Positions 16,986 to 25,057 of a stretch of DNA of 64,000 bases are shown here, in pieces. The notes under the pieces are model-generated. The model was given only the letters and a program-made list of their open reading frames with translations. It was not told the DNA's origin and did not search any database. Both the position numbers and the translations under genes were made by a program. The DNA lies in assembly GCF_003614925.1 (NCBI RefSeq), contig NZ_QYLP01000031.1:54436-118435 (forward strand). The letters run 5' to 3'. This DNA is from Arthrobacter celericrescens (GTDB taxonomy: Bacteria; Actinomycetota; Actinomycetes; Actinomycetales; Micrococcaceae). How positions within the stretch are numbered: the stretch's first letter is position 1; every line of letters begins with the position of its first letter.

Positions 16986-18442
16986 CGCAGTCCCCTGCCG
17001 AACGGCAGCGCACCGGCGACAAAAGCCGCCCATTGTTGGCCGGCCAGGAGACGCAGTTCGACAAAAGCCCCTGCGGCCGCCGATTCAAGTTCCTGCCTAT
17101 GCCTCGCCAATTCATCGGTTGTTTCGGCAGTGATGGTCACGTAGGCAGCCGGCCTTACATCTCCATGGCCAGCGACAATCTCTTCCTCTCGCTGGGCAAC
17201 TTCCTCCTCTTCGGCCTTTTGCTCGCGGGTCAACGGCCGGTCGAAGCGCGCATTGATCCGCCGTCTTGTCTCGTGCGCTTCCTGGGCGGAACGGATGTCC
17301 CGAAGTGCCTCGCTGGTCGGAACGGCACGGATCACCTCGGTTACCGTGTGGCGGAAATCGCCGACGTAGATCAATGGGTGCAGAAAGCCCGGGAAAACCT
17401 TCTGCCTGGGCCATTCTGCGATCCAGAACGTTTGATGGAATCCGGAGTCTGTCCGAAGGTAGCTCCAGTGCTCTTCAACGGCCATGGGACCCGAGGGTCT
17501 TGCCTCTCCGGGCTTTGCCTGCCCATGGTGGCCAGCAACTGCAGCAGGATCGAAGGCGCCGCGAACGACGTCGAGGAGGCCGCCTTCTGGCAGCCACTCC
17601 TCCACCTTCACGCCGTGTGTCCCCAGGGCGGTCCTCATGGCATCGACTTCGAGGCGAAGCACATGTTCAATACCGGCCATTCCCCCGCCGGACTCCCGGA
17701 TCCTGCGCCGGGCCTTGGCGGTATCCAGGACGAGGGCGATCAGGAGATCGTGGCTCATCGCGGACCCGGCGGCCGAGATCAAATCCTCGTACGCACGCCG
17801 CCCCCAGCCTGGCCCATTGGCTTCGCCTTGTTGCGGAACCGCTTGTTCATAGAAGTCACGCAACGCGGTCGACGGATACGGGACCGTGTAGTCCTGAACG
17901 GAGATTCTCGCGATGCTCGTCCGCTGCGCCAAACCCGCCTGCACCCGGGACCACGCCTGCACAGCCCAGGCCTTGTCATCGGCATCCAAGAGCGCAAAAG
18001 ACCTGGTACTGCAGCGCAGAACCGCGATCGCTTCCCTGCCACGGGCGTCCACGATGAACGACTCCCCACAGGCCGTCCGGCGAAGTACCAAGTTGCCCAA
18101 CCCGCCAGGAAGAGTCAGTTTCCCTGCCAGGGCAGCCCGCTCGGGTCTGACCAGAAACCGTGTCTGGCTGGTTGTCGCGCGGTGGAAGAACAGCACCGCG
18201 TGGCCAAGCCAAACAGGATATGGGATCCGGGAGTACTGCAACAGCCCGAGCAGCACCAGCGTGAGCCACAGTGGTCCGGAGACAAACAGGCCGCTCGGTC
18301 CGCCGGCGGCGGACGCCACGCTCGCGATCACAACCCCGCCTGCAAGCAATAGCAATTGGTACCACTTGAGGCCCATGAACAGTCCCCGGCGCTCGTAGCG
18401 GGGAAACTTCACGGGCTCAAGGGCTCGAGTGTTTTCAGACAT
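16982..18442 (-). CDS. SCO6880-family (PrgI-like) T4SS membrane protein
   Basis: The 486-residue protein from ATG 18442 has GGAG six bases upstream. Two hydrophobic segments lie at about residues 25-45 and 50-67, with KFPRYERRGLFMGLKWYQ just before them. A large soluble region follows with no nucleotide-binding motif. This is the family named after Streptomyces SCO6880, regularly encoded directly upstream of a VirB4-type ATPase. It is expected to anchor the ATPase to the membrane channel. It overlaps the TrbL-like gene by 8 bases and the VirB4 gene by 4. Confidence 0.82.
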   Translation of the reverse strand: MSENTRALEPVKFPRYERRGLFMGLKWYQLLLLAGGVVIASVASAAGGPSGLFVSGPLWLTLVLLGLLQYSRIPYPVWLGHAVLFFHRATTSQTRFLVRPERAALAGKLTLPGGLGNLVLRRTACGESFIVDARGREAIAVLRCSTRSFALLDADDKAWAVQAWSRVQAGLAQRTSIARISVQDYTVPYPSTALRDFYEQAVPQQGEANGPGWGRRAYEDLISAAGSAMSHDLLIALVLDTAKARRRIRESGGGMAGIEHVLRLEVDAMRTALGTHGVKVEEWLPEGGLLDVVRGAFDPAAVAGHHGQAKPGEARPSGPMAVEEHWSYLRTDSGFHQTFWIAEWPRQKVFPGFLHPLIYVGDFRHTVTEVIRAVPTSEALRDIRSAQEAHETRRRINARFDRPLTREQKAEEEEVAQREEEIVAGHGDVRPAAYVTITAETTDELARHRQELESAAAGAFVELRLLAGQQWAAFVAGALPFGRGLR

Positions 18443-19811
18443 GGGGATCTCCATTACTCGGAGGACGGACGACATGATGGTGGACAGGCGGTGGTGGAAC
18501 CATCGGGGGCTGGGACCGTGCTTGTGTCGCTGGAGACGGCGGGTGCGGGCTCACACTGGAGGCTTTACCGCCGGTTCCGGTTCCAGATGCATCCGGAACC
18601 GGTCTCTGGCTGTTCGCCCCCTGTACCCGAGGCGAGCTTGAGCCGGATGGCGAGGCGCCGCCGTCGAGCATCAACGTTGTGCCTCCTCTAGGTCCGCGCG
18701 GCGGCGCAGTCACTGCAGAGCCGGGCAGCGGAACCCTGGGCGGCAGCGTTCGGGTTGGAAACTGCGGACGGCTCGACTGGATGGGGCGCGGAGCCGCCCG
18801 GCGTCCGGCCAGGCTGGCGAGCGTTAATCGGCCGCCAAGCTGCCGGCTGATCTGCCGTGCAGTAATGCTGGAACCGCGCGAGAGAACGTGACCGCCACCG
18901 GCAGTTTGGGCGGCCGCAGCGAGCTCGCCTCCGGCGAAACTCACCAACCTCAGGGCCATGAGGGGTGCCCCGCATGCCAGGGCCATACCAACGACGCCAC
19001 CGGCGAGGCCCGCGAATGATTTGGATTCGGCGAAGAGCTTGATTGCTACCGCCAGGACAGTTGCCGCGAGCGGTTTGGCGAGCAGAAGTGCGACGACGAT
19101 TTCGCACCAGCGCCGTGCCCAGGACTTTGTCTGTTCCCAGGGCATGAGCATGAGGGCAACCGGGGCGACCGCCGCAAGCACGATCAGCGCGAACGATCGG
19201 AAAATCATCGAACACATCAGGATGAACGCCAGGATCCAGACAACGATGGTGGCCATCGCGGTGACGATGACCGCGCCGACGGCACCGCTGCTGGTGCCCG
19301 GCGACAGGGAGACGACGTTCCATTCCCGGCCAGAATCCGCTGGCGCCCTCTCGAAGCCAAAGAGGCGCATGAACACCATGTACGGATCGGTTCCGAGCGA
19401 GCTGAGAATCGCCGTCGACGCCGAGTCGCCGACTCTCGTGAGCTGCCGGACAAAATAGACAGCAGCAGCCACCATCGGAACCGCGGCCGCGGCCCCGATC
19501 AGAGCTCGGCCTATGCGGCGGGGCTGCTGGCTGATCAGGCCGGACAAGAGTTGGAGGATCATGACGACGACGAGCGGCGTCATCATGACGATGACCCACC
19601 AATTCGTCAGTCCCGCGACTGCGGTCCATTGGGAGTCATCGACGTCCGAGACGCTGAAGGCGCCCGTGATGAACGACCAGATCCACGAGGCGACATTCTG
19701 AAGAATGTTTGCAAACAGCGAGGTGATTGATCCTTGGACGCCATCGTTGGCCTGAGAGACGAGTCCGCATCCGGGCGGCCACCATCCGTTCAGGTCGCAC
19801 TGAACTGGCAT
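18435..19811 (-). CDS. TrbL/VirB6-like polytopic channel protein
   Basis: The 458-residue protein has about six hydrophobic segments (for example WWVIVMMTPLVVVMILQLL and IVVWILAFILMCSMIF). A long soluble C-terminal tail rich in Pro, Ser and Gly (from about residue 330) follows. It has no signal-peptide-like start. The topology and position between a small membrane protein and the SCO6880-type gene match the TrbL/VirB6 pore subunit of T4SS. Individual sequence similarity is hard to judge by eye; the call is mainly from topology and gene order. Confidence 0.75.
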   Translation of the reverse strand: MPVQCDLNGWWPPGCGLVSQANDGVQGSITSLFANILQNVASWIWSFITGAFSVSDVDDSQWTAVAGLTNWWVIVMMTPLVVVMILQLLSGLISQQPRRIGRALIGAAAAVPMVAAAVYFVRQLTRVGDSASTAILSSLGTDPYMVFMRLFGFERAPADSGREWNVVSLSPGTSSGAVGAVIVTAMATIVVWILAFILMCSMIFRSFALIVLAAVAPVALMLMPWEQTKSWARRWCEIVVALLLAKPLAATVLAVAIKLFAESKSFAGLAGGVVGMALACGAPLMALRLVSFAGGELAAAAQTAGGGHVLSRGSSITARQISRQLGGRLTLASLAGRRAAPRPIQSSRPQFPTRTLPPRVPLPGSAVTAPPRGPRGGTTLMLDGGASPSGSSSPRVQGANSQRPVPDASGTGTGGKASSVSPHPPSPATQARSQPPMVPPPPVHHHVVRPPSNGDPHV

Positions 19812-19817
19812 GACTGC

Positions 19818-20105
19818 CTAGAAGCCGAGCGGGAAGGCGGTCTGGGACCACAGGATGTAGCCGTTGATGCCGCCCAGGATGGCAGCGACGGGCCCAGTCC
19901 AGAGCAGGATCATGCCGCCACCCGAAGCAAGCCGCGATGACTGGCTGAGCTTGCCGGTCAAGAGCATCGCCGCACCGATGATCGCCACGATCGCGATTAC
20001 AACGAAGGCGCCGACAAGGATGCCTCCGCCGATCTGTTTCAACGACTCAAGGAATGGGAAGTCCGCATTTGGGGTGATTCCAGGATCCACAGCTGCCAGC
20101 AACAT
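19818..20105 (-). CDS. Small T4SS membrane protein (DUF6112-like)
   Basis: The 95-residue protein has an N-terminal MLLAAVDPGITPNADFPFLESLKQ stretch. Two hydrophobic helices follow (ILVGAFVVIAIVAIIGAAMLL and MILLWTGPVAAILGGINGYILW). This is the form of the small, VirB2/VirB3-like or DUF6112-type proteins found next to TrbL and SCO6880 genes in Actinobacteria. ATG 20105 is chosen because GGAG lies seven bases upstream; the frame extends to 20255 but without such a site. It is 6 bases from the TrbL-like gene and could form the pilin-like or inner pore subunit. Confidence 0.65.
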   Translation of the reverse strand: MLLAAVDPGITPNADFPFLESLKQIGGGILVGAFVVIAIVAIIGAAMLLTGKLSQSSRLASGGGMILLWTGPVAAILGGINGYILWSQTAFPLGF

Positions 20106-20300
20106 TCGCGTGCTCCGTCCGTCGTCTTCCATTAGCAGTGAGGGGTTCACGACTTCATGGAAGGAACAGGGTGGGACGACGTGACCAGGCACACCACGAT
20201 TGGGATCATATTCGGTTGGTAAGTGGGCGTCTGCCAAAGTGAAAAATGGCAGCACAGCGCAAGGGTCGCCACACCCGTCGCGGGATAGCTTCTTCGGGCG

Positions 20301-20312
20301 TATCGTGCGGTC
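20301..20312 (+). promoter_or_regulatory. Putative leaderless promoter -10 box of the GIY-YIG gene
   Basis: TATCGT at 20301-20306 matches the actinobacterial -10 form TANNNT and ends six bases before the ATG at 20313. No ribosome site precedes that ATG, so transcription probably begins at the start codon itself. Confidence 0.45.
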
Positions 20313-20945
20313 ATGAGTGAATTTGAGGACAGCTTGTTAGTTGCAGTAGTCCAATCGCTGTCCGGCAACCGTTACTCCATCTCAGCGGCAACAACCGCCA
20401 TCCCGAACAACCCGGGCCTGTACGCAGTTCATGGTGGGGAAGACGTGTGGGCAGCATTGGGGCTGGAGCGGCGTCCCACCGACGTGCCGTTGTACGTCGG
20501 AAAAGCTGAGGACAGTTTGATAACCCGCGATCTCAAAACTCATTTCGCTGTTGATCCGGACCATGCACCAAGAACAGGGTCTTCCACCTTGCGGCGATCT
20601 TTGGCTGCGCTTCTCCATGATCGTCTCGGCCTCCGGGGAGTACCTCGGAACAAAGCAGATCCTGGATACTTCCACAACTTTGGACTTGAGCAGGATGCCG
20701 ACCGTCGGCTGACTGACTGGATGCAGCGTCATCTAACGCTCGCATGTTGGCCGAAGCCTCCCGACCTTCGACTGAAGCTACGAGACATAGAGCGGCTTGT
20801 GCTAGAGCATTGGGATCCACCGATCAACCTGCGGGACTCGCCAACAAAGCTGCCTCAGCTCGTTGCCGCCCGAGCTTTTATGGCAAATCAGGCCCGAGCT
20901 TGGGCTGTGGAGCATGGCGGCGAAGACTTCTCCAATGATTCCTGA
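20313..20945 (+). CDS. GIY-YIG nuclease-like protein
   Basis: The 210-residue protein has GLY at 35-37 (in NPGLYAVH) and YVG at 61-63 (in VPLYVGKAEDSLITRDLKTHF). These are the two signature triplets of the GIY-YIG fold, with an arginine (R72) in the expected catalytic helix. A C-terminal region of about 100 residues is not recognised. GIY-YIG proteins are mostly nucleases (homing, repair, defence). It is the only plus-strand gene within the minus-strand T4SS block, lies convergent to an unknown gene, and has a probable leaderless start. This suggests a cargo insertion rather than a transfer gene. Confidence 0.7.
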   Translation: MSEFEDSLLVAVVQSLSGNRYSISAATTAIPNNPGLYAVHGGEDVWAALGLERRPTDVPLYVGKAEDSLITRDLKTHFAVDPDHAPRTGSSTLRRSLAALLHDRLGLRGVPRNKADPGYFHNFGLEQDADRRLTDWMQRHLTLACWPKPPDLRLKLRDIERLVLEHWDPPINLRDSPTKLPQLVAARAFMANQARAWAVEHGGEDFSNDS

Positions 20946-20984
20946 CAGACGTGAATTCGAGCTATCAACTGTTCTTGCGACAAC

Positions 20985-21746
20985 CTAGGTTGACGTAAGT
21001 TCGCCCTTCAATGTGAAGTCGATTCCGGTCTCCATGAGCATCTTCAGCGTTTCCAGCTTCGGCTGGAGCGGCCTCCCGTGGCGAAGTTTGTCCGTGGCGT
21101 TAACAGCCCAAACCAACGGAGCGATCGCTGTTCCAAGGTGATCATTGACGGCGTTGTGAGGACTTGGAACGTTGATGGATAGATTACCGTCTCCATCGTC
21201 CACGACATAGCTGTTCGCGAGCCTCAGTGAGGCATGGGCATAGTCGCTGTAAAGTCTATAAAGGGCATACAAGTCCGTCGCTCCTGCTTCCAGCGATGCC
21301 ACGCGATCTTCGAAATTCCTAGCCTGATTCGCAAGTTTCGGTGCCGGCCCGAGCACTCCCCCAAGGCGAGCTTCAGCTGATTCTTTGACCTTTTCCTTCA
21401 ACGGTCCGGCCAGCAGCGTCTTAGCCAGGGCTCTTTGTTGACGCTTCTGCTCGTATTCAAGCGCGGCGAGGCCTTCGGGTCCTTGCAGCGATAGCCAAAC
21501 ACAGGTGATTCCGAGCTCAAATATGGATCTGGCCAGGATTCCGCGGGGCGTACGGTTGTCCTTGTCAGCGTCGAGGAAGGTAAGTGAGCACTCCGCGGCG
21601 GCGTGGACGAATCCAATGCAGTTGAGAAGCACATTGATGTCTCCATCCTCGGCGTCATCATCAGCCGGCCGAGCTCCCTCCAGACTGAACCAGCTGCCTA
21701 TGAGTATCCTTACGTGGCGCTCTAGGTTCTGGTCTGTGGTTTTCAC
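20985..21746 (-). CDS. Unknown protein, HEPN/DUF5677-like features
   Basis: The 253-residue, largely helical protein has no signal peptide or membrane segment. RSIFELGITCVWLSLQG (about 73-89) and YRLYSDYAHASLRLANS (about 163-179) resemble the two conserved helices of DUF5677-type proteins. R164 and H171 are spaced as Rx6H, within the Rx4-6H range of HEPN RNases. This is suggestive only. GTG 21746 is preceded by GGGGAG. It is monocistronic-looking, convergent with the GIY-YIG gene, and lies inside the cargo block that splits the conjugation operon. Confidence 0.5.
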   Translation of the reverse strand: MKTTDQNLERHVRILIGSWFSLEGARPADDDAEDGDINVLLNCIGFVHAAAECSLTFLDADKDNRTPRGILARSIFELGITCVWLSLQGPEGLAALEYEQKRQQRALAKTLLAGPLKEKVKESAEARLGGVLGPAPKLANQARNFEDRVASLEAGATDLYALYRLYSDYAHASLRLANSYVVDDGDGNLSINVPSPHNAVNDHLGTAIAPLVWAVNATDKLRHGRPLQPKLETLKMLMETGIDFTLKGELTST

Positions 21747-21867
21747 GAACCGGACTCCCCTCTGTGAACCACCAGTGCGCCCTTAAAGCCACGATGCTAC
21801 GTCTCTGGCTCAGATAGCGCGCCACAGCCAGCACCTGATGGCCCGTCGGACGATGCTTCTCGTTCAC

Positions 21868-23076
21868 TCAGCTTTCTTCTGCCGTTCCCTCATTCTGAAA
21901 CACCTTTCCGGCGACGCCGATCAATCCAGCCAACCCCAAACCTATTCCAACGACGGGTGCGGCTTCCCTCGACTTCTGGATCACGTGGGATCCAAAGTTC
22001 TCGGCGGACCCGAGCTGCCTGGCCTGCCACGACCGGGGCTCGGACTCGATTCTAAGGAGCCCGTGAAAGTCATGGATGCCGGCCCCGAGGTGGTTGGACG
22101 ATTCCACTACTTCCAGAGACTTGGCTCGATTCCAAACTATTCTTGCATTTGCCGTACCAACTGCCTCGTCCATACGATCAAGCAAATTCCGAGTGTGTCC
22201 GGAGATAATTTCTCTTCGGTTCTCTTTGGCGCGCTTCATCCCACGCTTATACGCAGGTACCTTTTCCGGGGTCCCGACCATTGTCCGGTCAAGTTCAATG
22301 ACATCGATTGCATCCTGCAGTTGGAAGCAGCGAGCCAGAACGGCAAGCCACCTCGGAACCTCGGATTCTGCGCGCTTGGCTGCCTTTGCGAGGCCACCGA
22401 CACTTGTGCTCTCAAGCTTCCTCGCGATTGCATCGAGTTGATCGAGCGCATAGTTCTGAGCGGCCCCGATCGTCTGATGCGACTGAGCCACCGTAGACCA
22501 AAGAGTCTCGTTGACCTCGACGGTCTCCTCGCGGATGGTCATCGCCCGATCAATCGCGTGGCCGACGCCAACCAATTTCGCCACCTCAGCGTCATCCTGC
22601 TTGCGAAGTACATCGTCAACTTGCTCGACGATTGCGGCCAAGTAATCGGTGATCTCGGCCATGGTCTGCTGCGCCGCAACTTGGCTCATGATTCCTGCAA
22701 TGCCAGTAAGTACCGCGGGGTTAGTTACAAACGCTCCCGCTCCATTGTCGATCTTGAGCCACCCGCCGATCTTGCCCGGATCTCCGAGCATCGCGTAGCT
22801 GATTCCTGGCGTGTTGGTCGCCATCAGTCCCAACTCTTTGACAAGTTCTGCCGACTCCGGGGTGAGCTTCAAGTACCGGCCCGAATTTGCGGCAATCTTG
22901 GAGGCCGTCTCAGCGACTACCGCCCCAGCATTTAGCACCGATCCCAGCCGGTTCAATCCGAGGTCAGTCGACAGCGAAAGTAGTCCCAGCGAGTCAAGGA
23001 AACGTTCAACAGTCTTCATGTCTCCGACGACAGCCAAGCCATCGGCATCGCTGATCAGCTCAACCTTGTTTTCCAC
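21868..23076 (-). CDS. Unknown accessory protein with C-terminal membrane segment
   Basis: The 402-residue protein is not assigned to a characterised family. A stretch around residues 115-185 (FVTNPAVLTGIAGIMSQVAAQQTM, then ITDYLAAIVEQVDDVLRKQDDAEVAKLVGVG) resembles unannotated actinobacterial accessory proteins I have seen described only as hypothetical. The middle is helical and probably coiled-coil, with charged heptads. Near the C-terminus is a glycine-rich hydrophobic segment (APVVGIGLGLAGLIGVAGKVF), perhaps a membrane anchor. GTG 23076 has AGGAG seven bases upstream. It sits 53 bases downstream of the NlpC/P60 gene and could be co-transcribed with it. Confidence 0.5.
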   Translation of the reverse strand: MENKVELISDADGLAVVGDMKTVERFLDSLGLLSLSTDLGLNRLGSVLNAGAVVAETASKIAANSGRYLKLTPESAELVKELGLMATNTPGISYAMLGDPGKIGGWLKIDNGAGAFVTNPAVLTGIAGIMSQVAAQQTMAEITDYLAAIVEQVDDVLRKQDDAEVAKLVGVGHAIDRAMTIREETVEVNETLWSTVAQSHQTIGAAQNYALDQLDAIARKLESTSVGGLAKAAKRAESEVPRWLAVLARCFQLQDAIDVIELDRTMVGTPEKVPAYKRGMKRAKENRREIISGHTRNLLDRMDEAVGTANARIVWNRAKSLEVVESSNHLGAGIHDFHGLLRIESEPRSWQARQLGSAENFGSHVIQKSREAAPVVGIGLGLAGLIGVAGKVFQNEGTAEES

Positions 23077-23129
23077 AATCGGCTCCTAGGTGCTCGAGGA
23101 GACGGGTCGCCCCTCCGGGTACGGACAGA

Positions 23130-24293
23130 TTATCTCTTGTGTCCGGCGCTGCCGTCGTTATTGGAAAAACGATGCCCGTTCAAGTTCAAAACATCGAAAT
23201 ACTTCGTGTCTGAATTCCACACGGTCGGGTGCAGCAGGGTCCCCACCGCAGGGTTGAGGGCGCTGTACATCATGCCGTTGCCGGCGTAGAGGCCGACATG
23301 CCCCCAGTGATTCGGTCCGTCGGCATTCTGAACAACCAGGTCCCCCGGCTGCGGTTTTTCGGTTCTCGCTCCAACAGCCCATTGCTCAGTCCGTGGCAGG
23401 TTGATCCCGACCTGCCGGTAGATCCACTGAACGTAGCCCGAGCAATCCCATGCCTTGTACGCGGTACCACCCCAGATATACGTTCCGCCCACGCCCTCTT
23501 GGGCAAACCGCAGGACGTCTTTACGGATCTGAGCGAGATCCGCCACATCGGGCGTCCGGGCAAGAACGCCCTTGGCGACAAGACACTCGGGCAGCGCCAC
23601 GCCACCATCTAGCGCCTCGACAATCGCGGTAGCTTGAGGCTCCCAGCGCTCGTATAGCTCAGGAAACGCCGACACCTGGACGGCCTGCGCCGCTTGGCCC
23701 TTGCTCATTGTTTGCCAGCCCTGAATATCCAACAGACCCGGCGGGCTGCCATGGTTTGGACCGGCCGGCCCGCCATAGAAGGCCTTTACGTTGTATGCGG
23801 GATTCATCAGCTGTGCCACGGTCCCCCACCCTGCCGCCGGACGTTGTTGGGCCGTACCAAGGGAGTCATGGTCGCTGCCCACGCCGTCGTGCGGGTACCT
23901 GAGCGAAGCGGGCACATTCACATTCGCCAAGACGCGAAGGCTGGATTCCTGCAGCGCCATCATGATCGCGATGATCTGCCCCTCCCGCGGCACGCCCAGT
24001 TGTCGGCCGATCGACACGTAGTCCCTCGCAATAGCCATCTGCCGCGCTGTGAAGGTTGCCAACGTCTCCTTACGAGTACGCACGGCCAGGGCTTCGGGTT
24101 CAGGCGCGGTCCGCGTGCCTCCCAAATCCAGCGAACAAACCTCCGAAGGGTTCGCAGCATTGGCTCCGAGCAGGGCAACACCAGCGCAGAACGCAAAGGC
24201 GCCCACAAACGTCGCAGCCGTGACAGCTGCCGCGCAAGCCCGAACAAGAGCCCGGCGCCTGACCAGCCCGACAACCAACGCTTGAACCGCCAT
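23130..24293 (-). CDS. Bifunctional cell-wall hydrolase (lytic transglycosylase-like + NlpC/P60)
   Basis: The 387-residue protein has one N-terminal membrane segment (about 17-45). A lysozyme-like region with IIAIMMALQESSL (the glutamate is the likely catalytic residue) comes next. The C-terminal NlpC/P60 domain has the nucleophile in AWDCSGYVQW and the histidine in HWGHVGLYAG. This two-domain plan is that of peptidoglycan hydrolases in Gram-positive conjugation systems (VirB1/Orf14-like), which open the wall for the channel. ATG 24293 is used because it overlaps the stop of the preceding gene (TGATG); the frame extends further upstream inside that gene. Confidence 0.85.
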   Translation of the reverse strand: MAVQALVVGLVRRRALVRACAAAVTAATFVGAFAFCAGVALLGANAANPSEVCSLDLGGTRTAPEPEALAVRTRKETLATFTARQMAIARDYVSIGRQLGVPREGQIIAIMMALQESSLRVLANVNVPASLRYPHDGVGSDHDSLGTAQQRPAAGWGTVAQLMNPAYNVKAFYGGPAGPNHGSPPGLLDIQGWQTMSKGQAAQAVQVSAFPELYERWEPQATAIVEALDGGVALPECLVAKGVLARTPDVADLAQIRKDVLRFAQEGVGGTYIWGGTAYKAWDCSGYVQWIYRQVGINLPRTEQWAVGARTEKPQPGDLVVQNADGPNHWGHVGLYAGNGMMYSALNPAVGTLLHPTVWNSDTKYFDVLNLNGHRFSNNDGSAGHKR

Positions 24294-25009
24294 CAGTAGA
24301 CAATCCTGTCCGGCGTGGCATAGAAGCCGACCATGACGCATCTGTCGGCTGGGGCCGTGGGCGCTGGCGGACAATTCATCATCACGCTGACAGGCGCGGT
24401 GTACGTGTTGCGGGAAGCCGCTGCCTGATCGACAACCCGGACTGAGACAGTGCACACATGCAGGCCCACCCATGGCGCCGGCCGCTCCCGCACTTTAGCC
24501 AGTTCGCCATCGCACTTCAAGGATTGAACCGTGGCCGAGCGAAAAGCCTGCTGTCCCGCGAGCGATGTGTAGCTTCCAGCGTTGATGCCTGTGGCTTCAA
24601 ACTCCTGCACCAAAACGGCTAGCGGATTGGAACCATCCGGCAAAACGTGCCACCAGCTGCGAAGGCGCGAGTAGACGTCAGAGTACGACGCTGACCGAGT
24701 GTCCCAGCTGTAAATCAAGGTTGCTGCCGCGGTAGCGAGTTTGCGGAAGTCCGTGGTGGAAGGTGCGCCGGCCGGCGCCTGAACGGTCGCCGCCGTCGTT
24801 GGTTCCGTCATAGGCGATGGGGATGTTTCCGCCGAACTCCTGAAAGTCGGCTCCGCCGTCGGGCTGACCGGCAGCGATTCCCTGGCCGGTCCCGGCGTTG
24901 GGCGTGAAAGGGCAAACAGCACAACCGCCGCGCTTAGGACTGTGACCACCGCCAACCACACCCAGCGACCGCTCGATCTCGAGAGCCCACCTCTTCGCGA
25001 ATTCAGCAT
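24293..25009 (-). CDS. Membrane-anchored conjugation protein, possibly VirB8-like
   Basis: The 238-residue protein has one membrane segment (about 16-36, WVWLAVVTVLSAAVVLFAL) and a Ser/Thr/Pro linker (about 37-85). An extracellular domain follows containing three cysteines (KCDGE, HVCTV, NCPPAP/RCVMV region). The plan of a short cytoplasmic end, one helix and a soluble NTF2-sized domain fits VirB8/TcpC-type channel proteins, but I see no diagnostic motif. The adjacent wall hydrolase, whose start overlaps its stop, supports a T4SS role. Confidence 0.6.
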   Translation of the reverse strand: MLNSRRGGLSRSSGRWVWLAVVTVLSAAVVLFALSRPTPGPARESLPVSPTAEPTFRSSAETSPSPMTEPTTAATVQAPAGAPSTTDFRKLATAAATLIYSWDTRSASYSDVYSRLRSWWHVLPDGSNPLAVLVQEFEATGINAGSYTSLAGQQAFRSATVQSLKCDGELAKVRERPAPWVGLHVCTVSVRVVDQAAASRNTYTAPVSVMMNCPPAPTAPADRCVMVGFYATPDRIVY

Positions 25010-25057
25010 TCCGCCTCCTCACCCGCCCATCGCAAGACGGCGGGCCCACAACATGAC

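Noticed and set aside
16760..18352. Plus-strand frame of 530 codons opposite the SCO6880-type gene
   Set aside because: Pro/Arg-rich translation without motifs, antisense to a gene with good start and overlaps.
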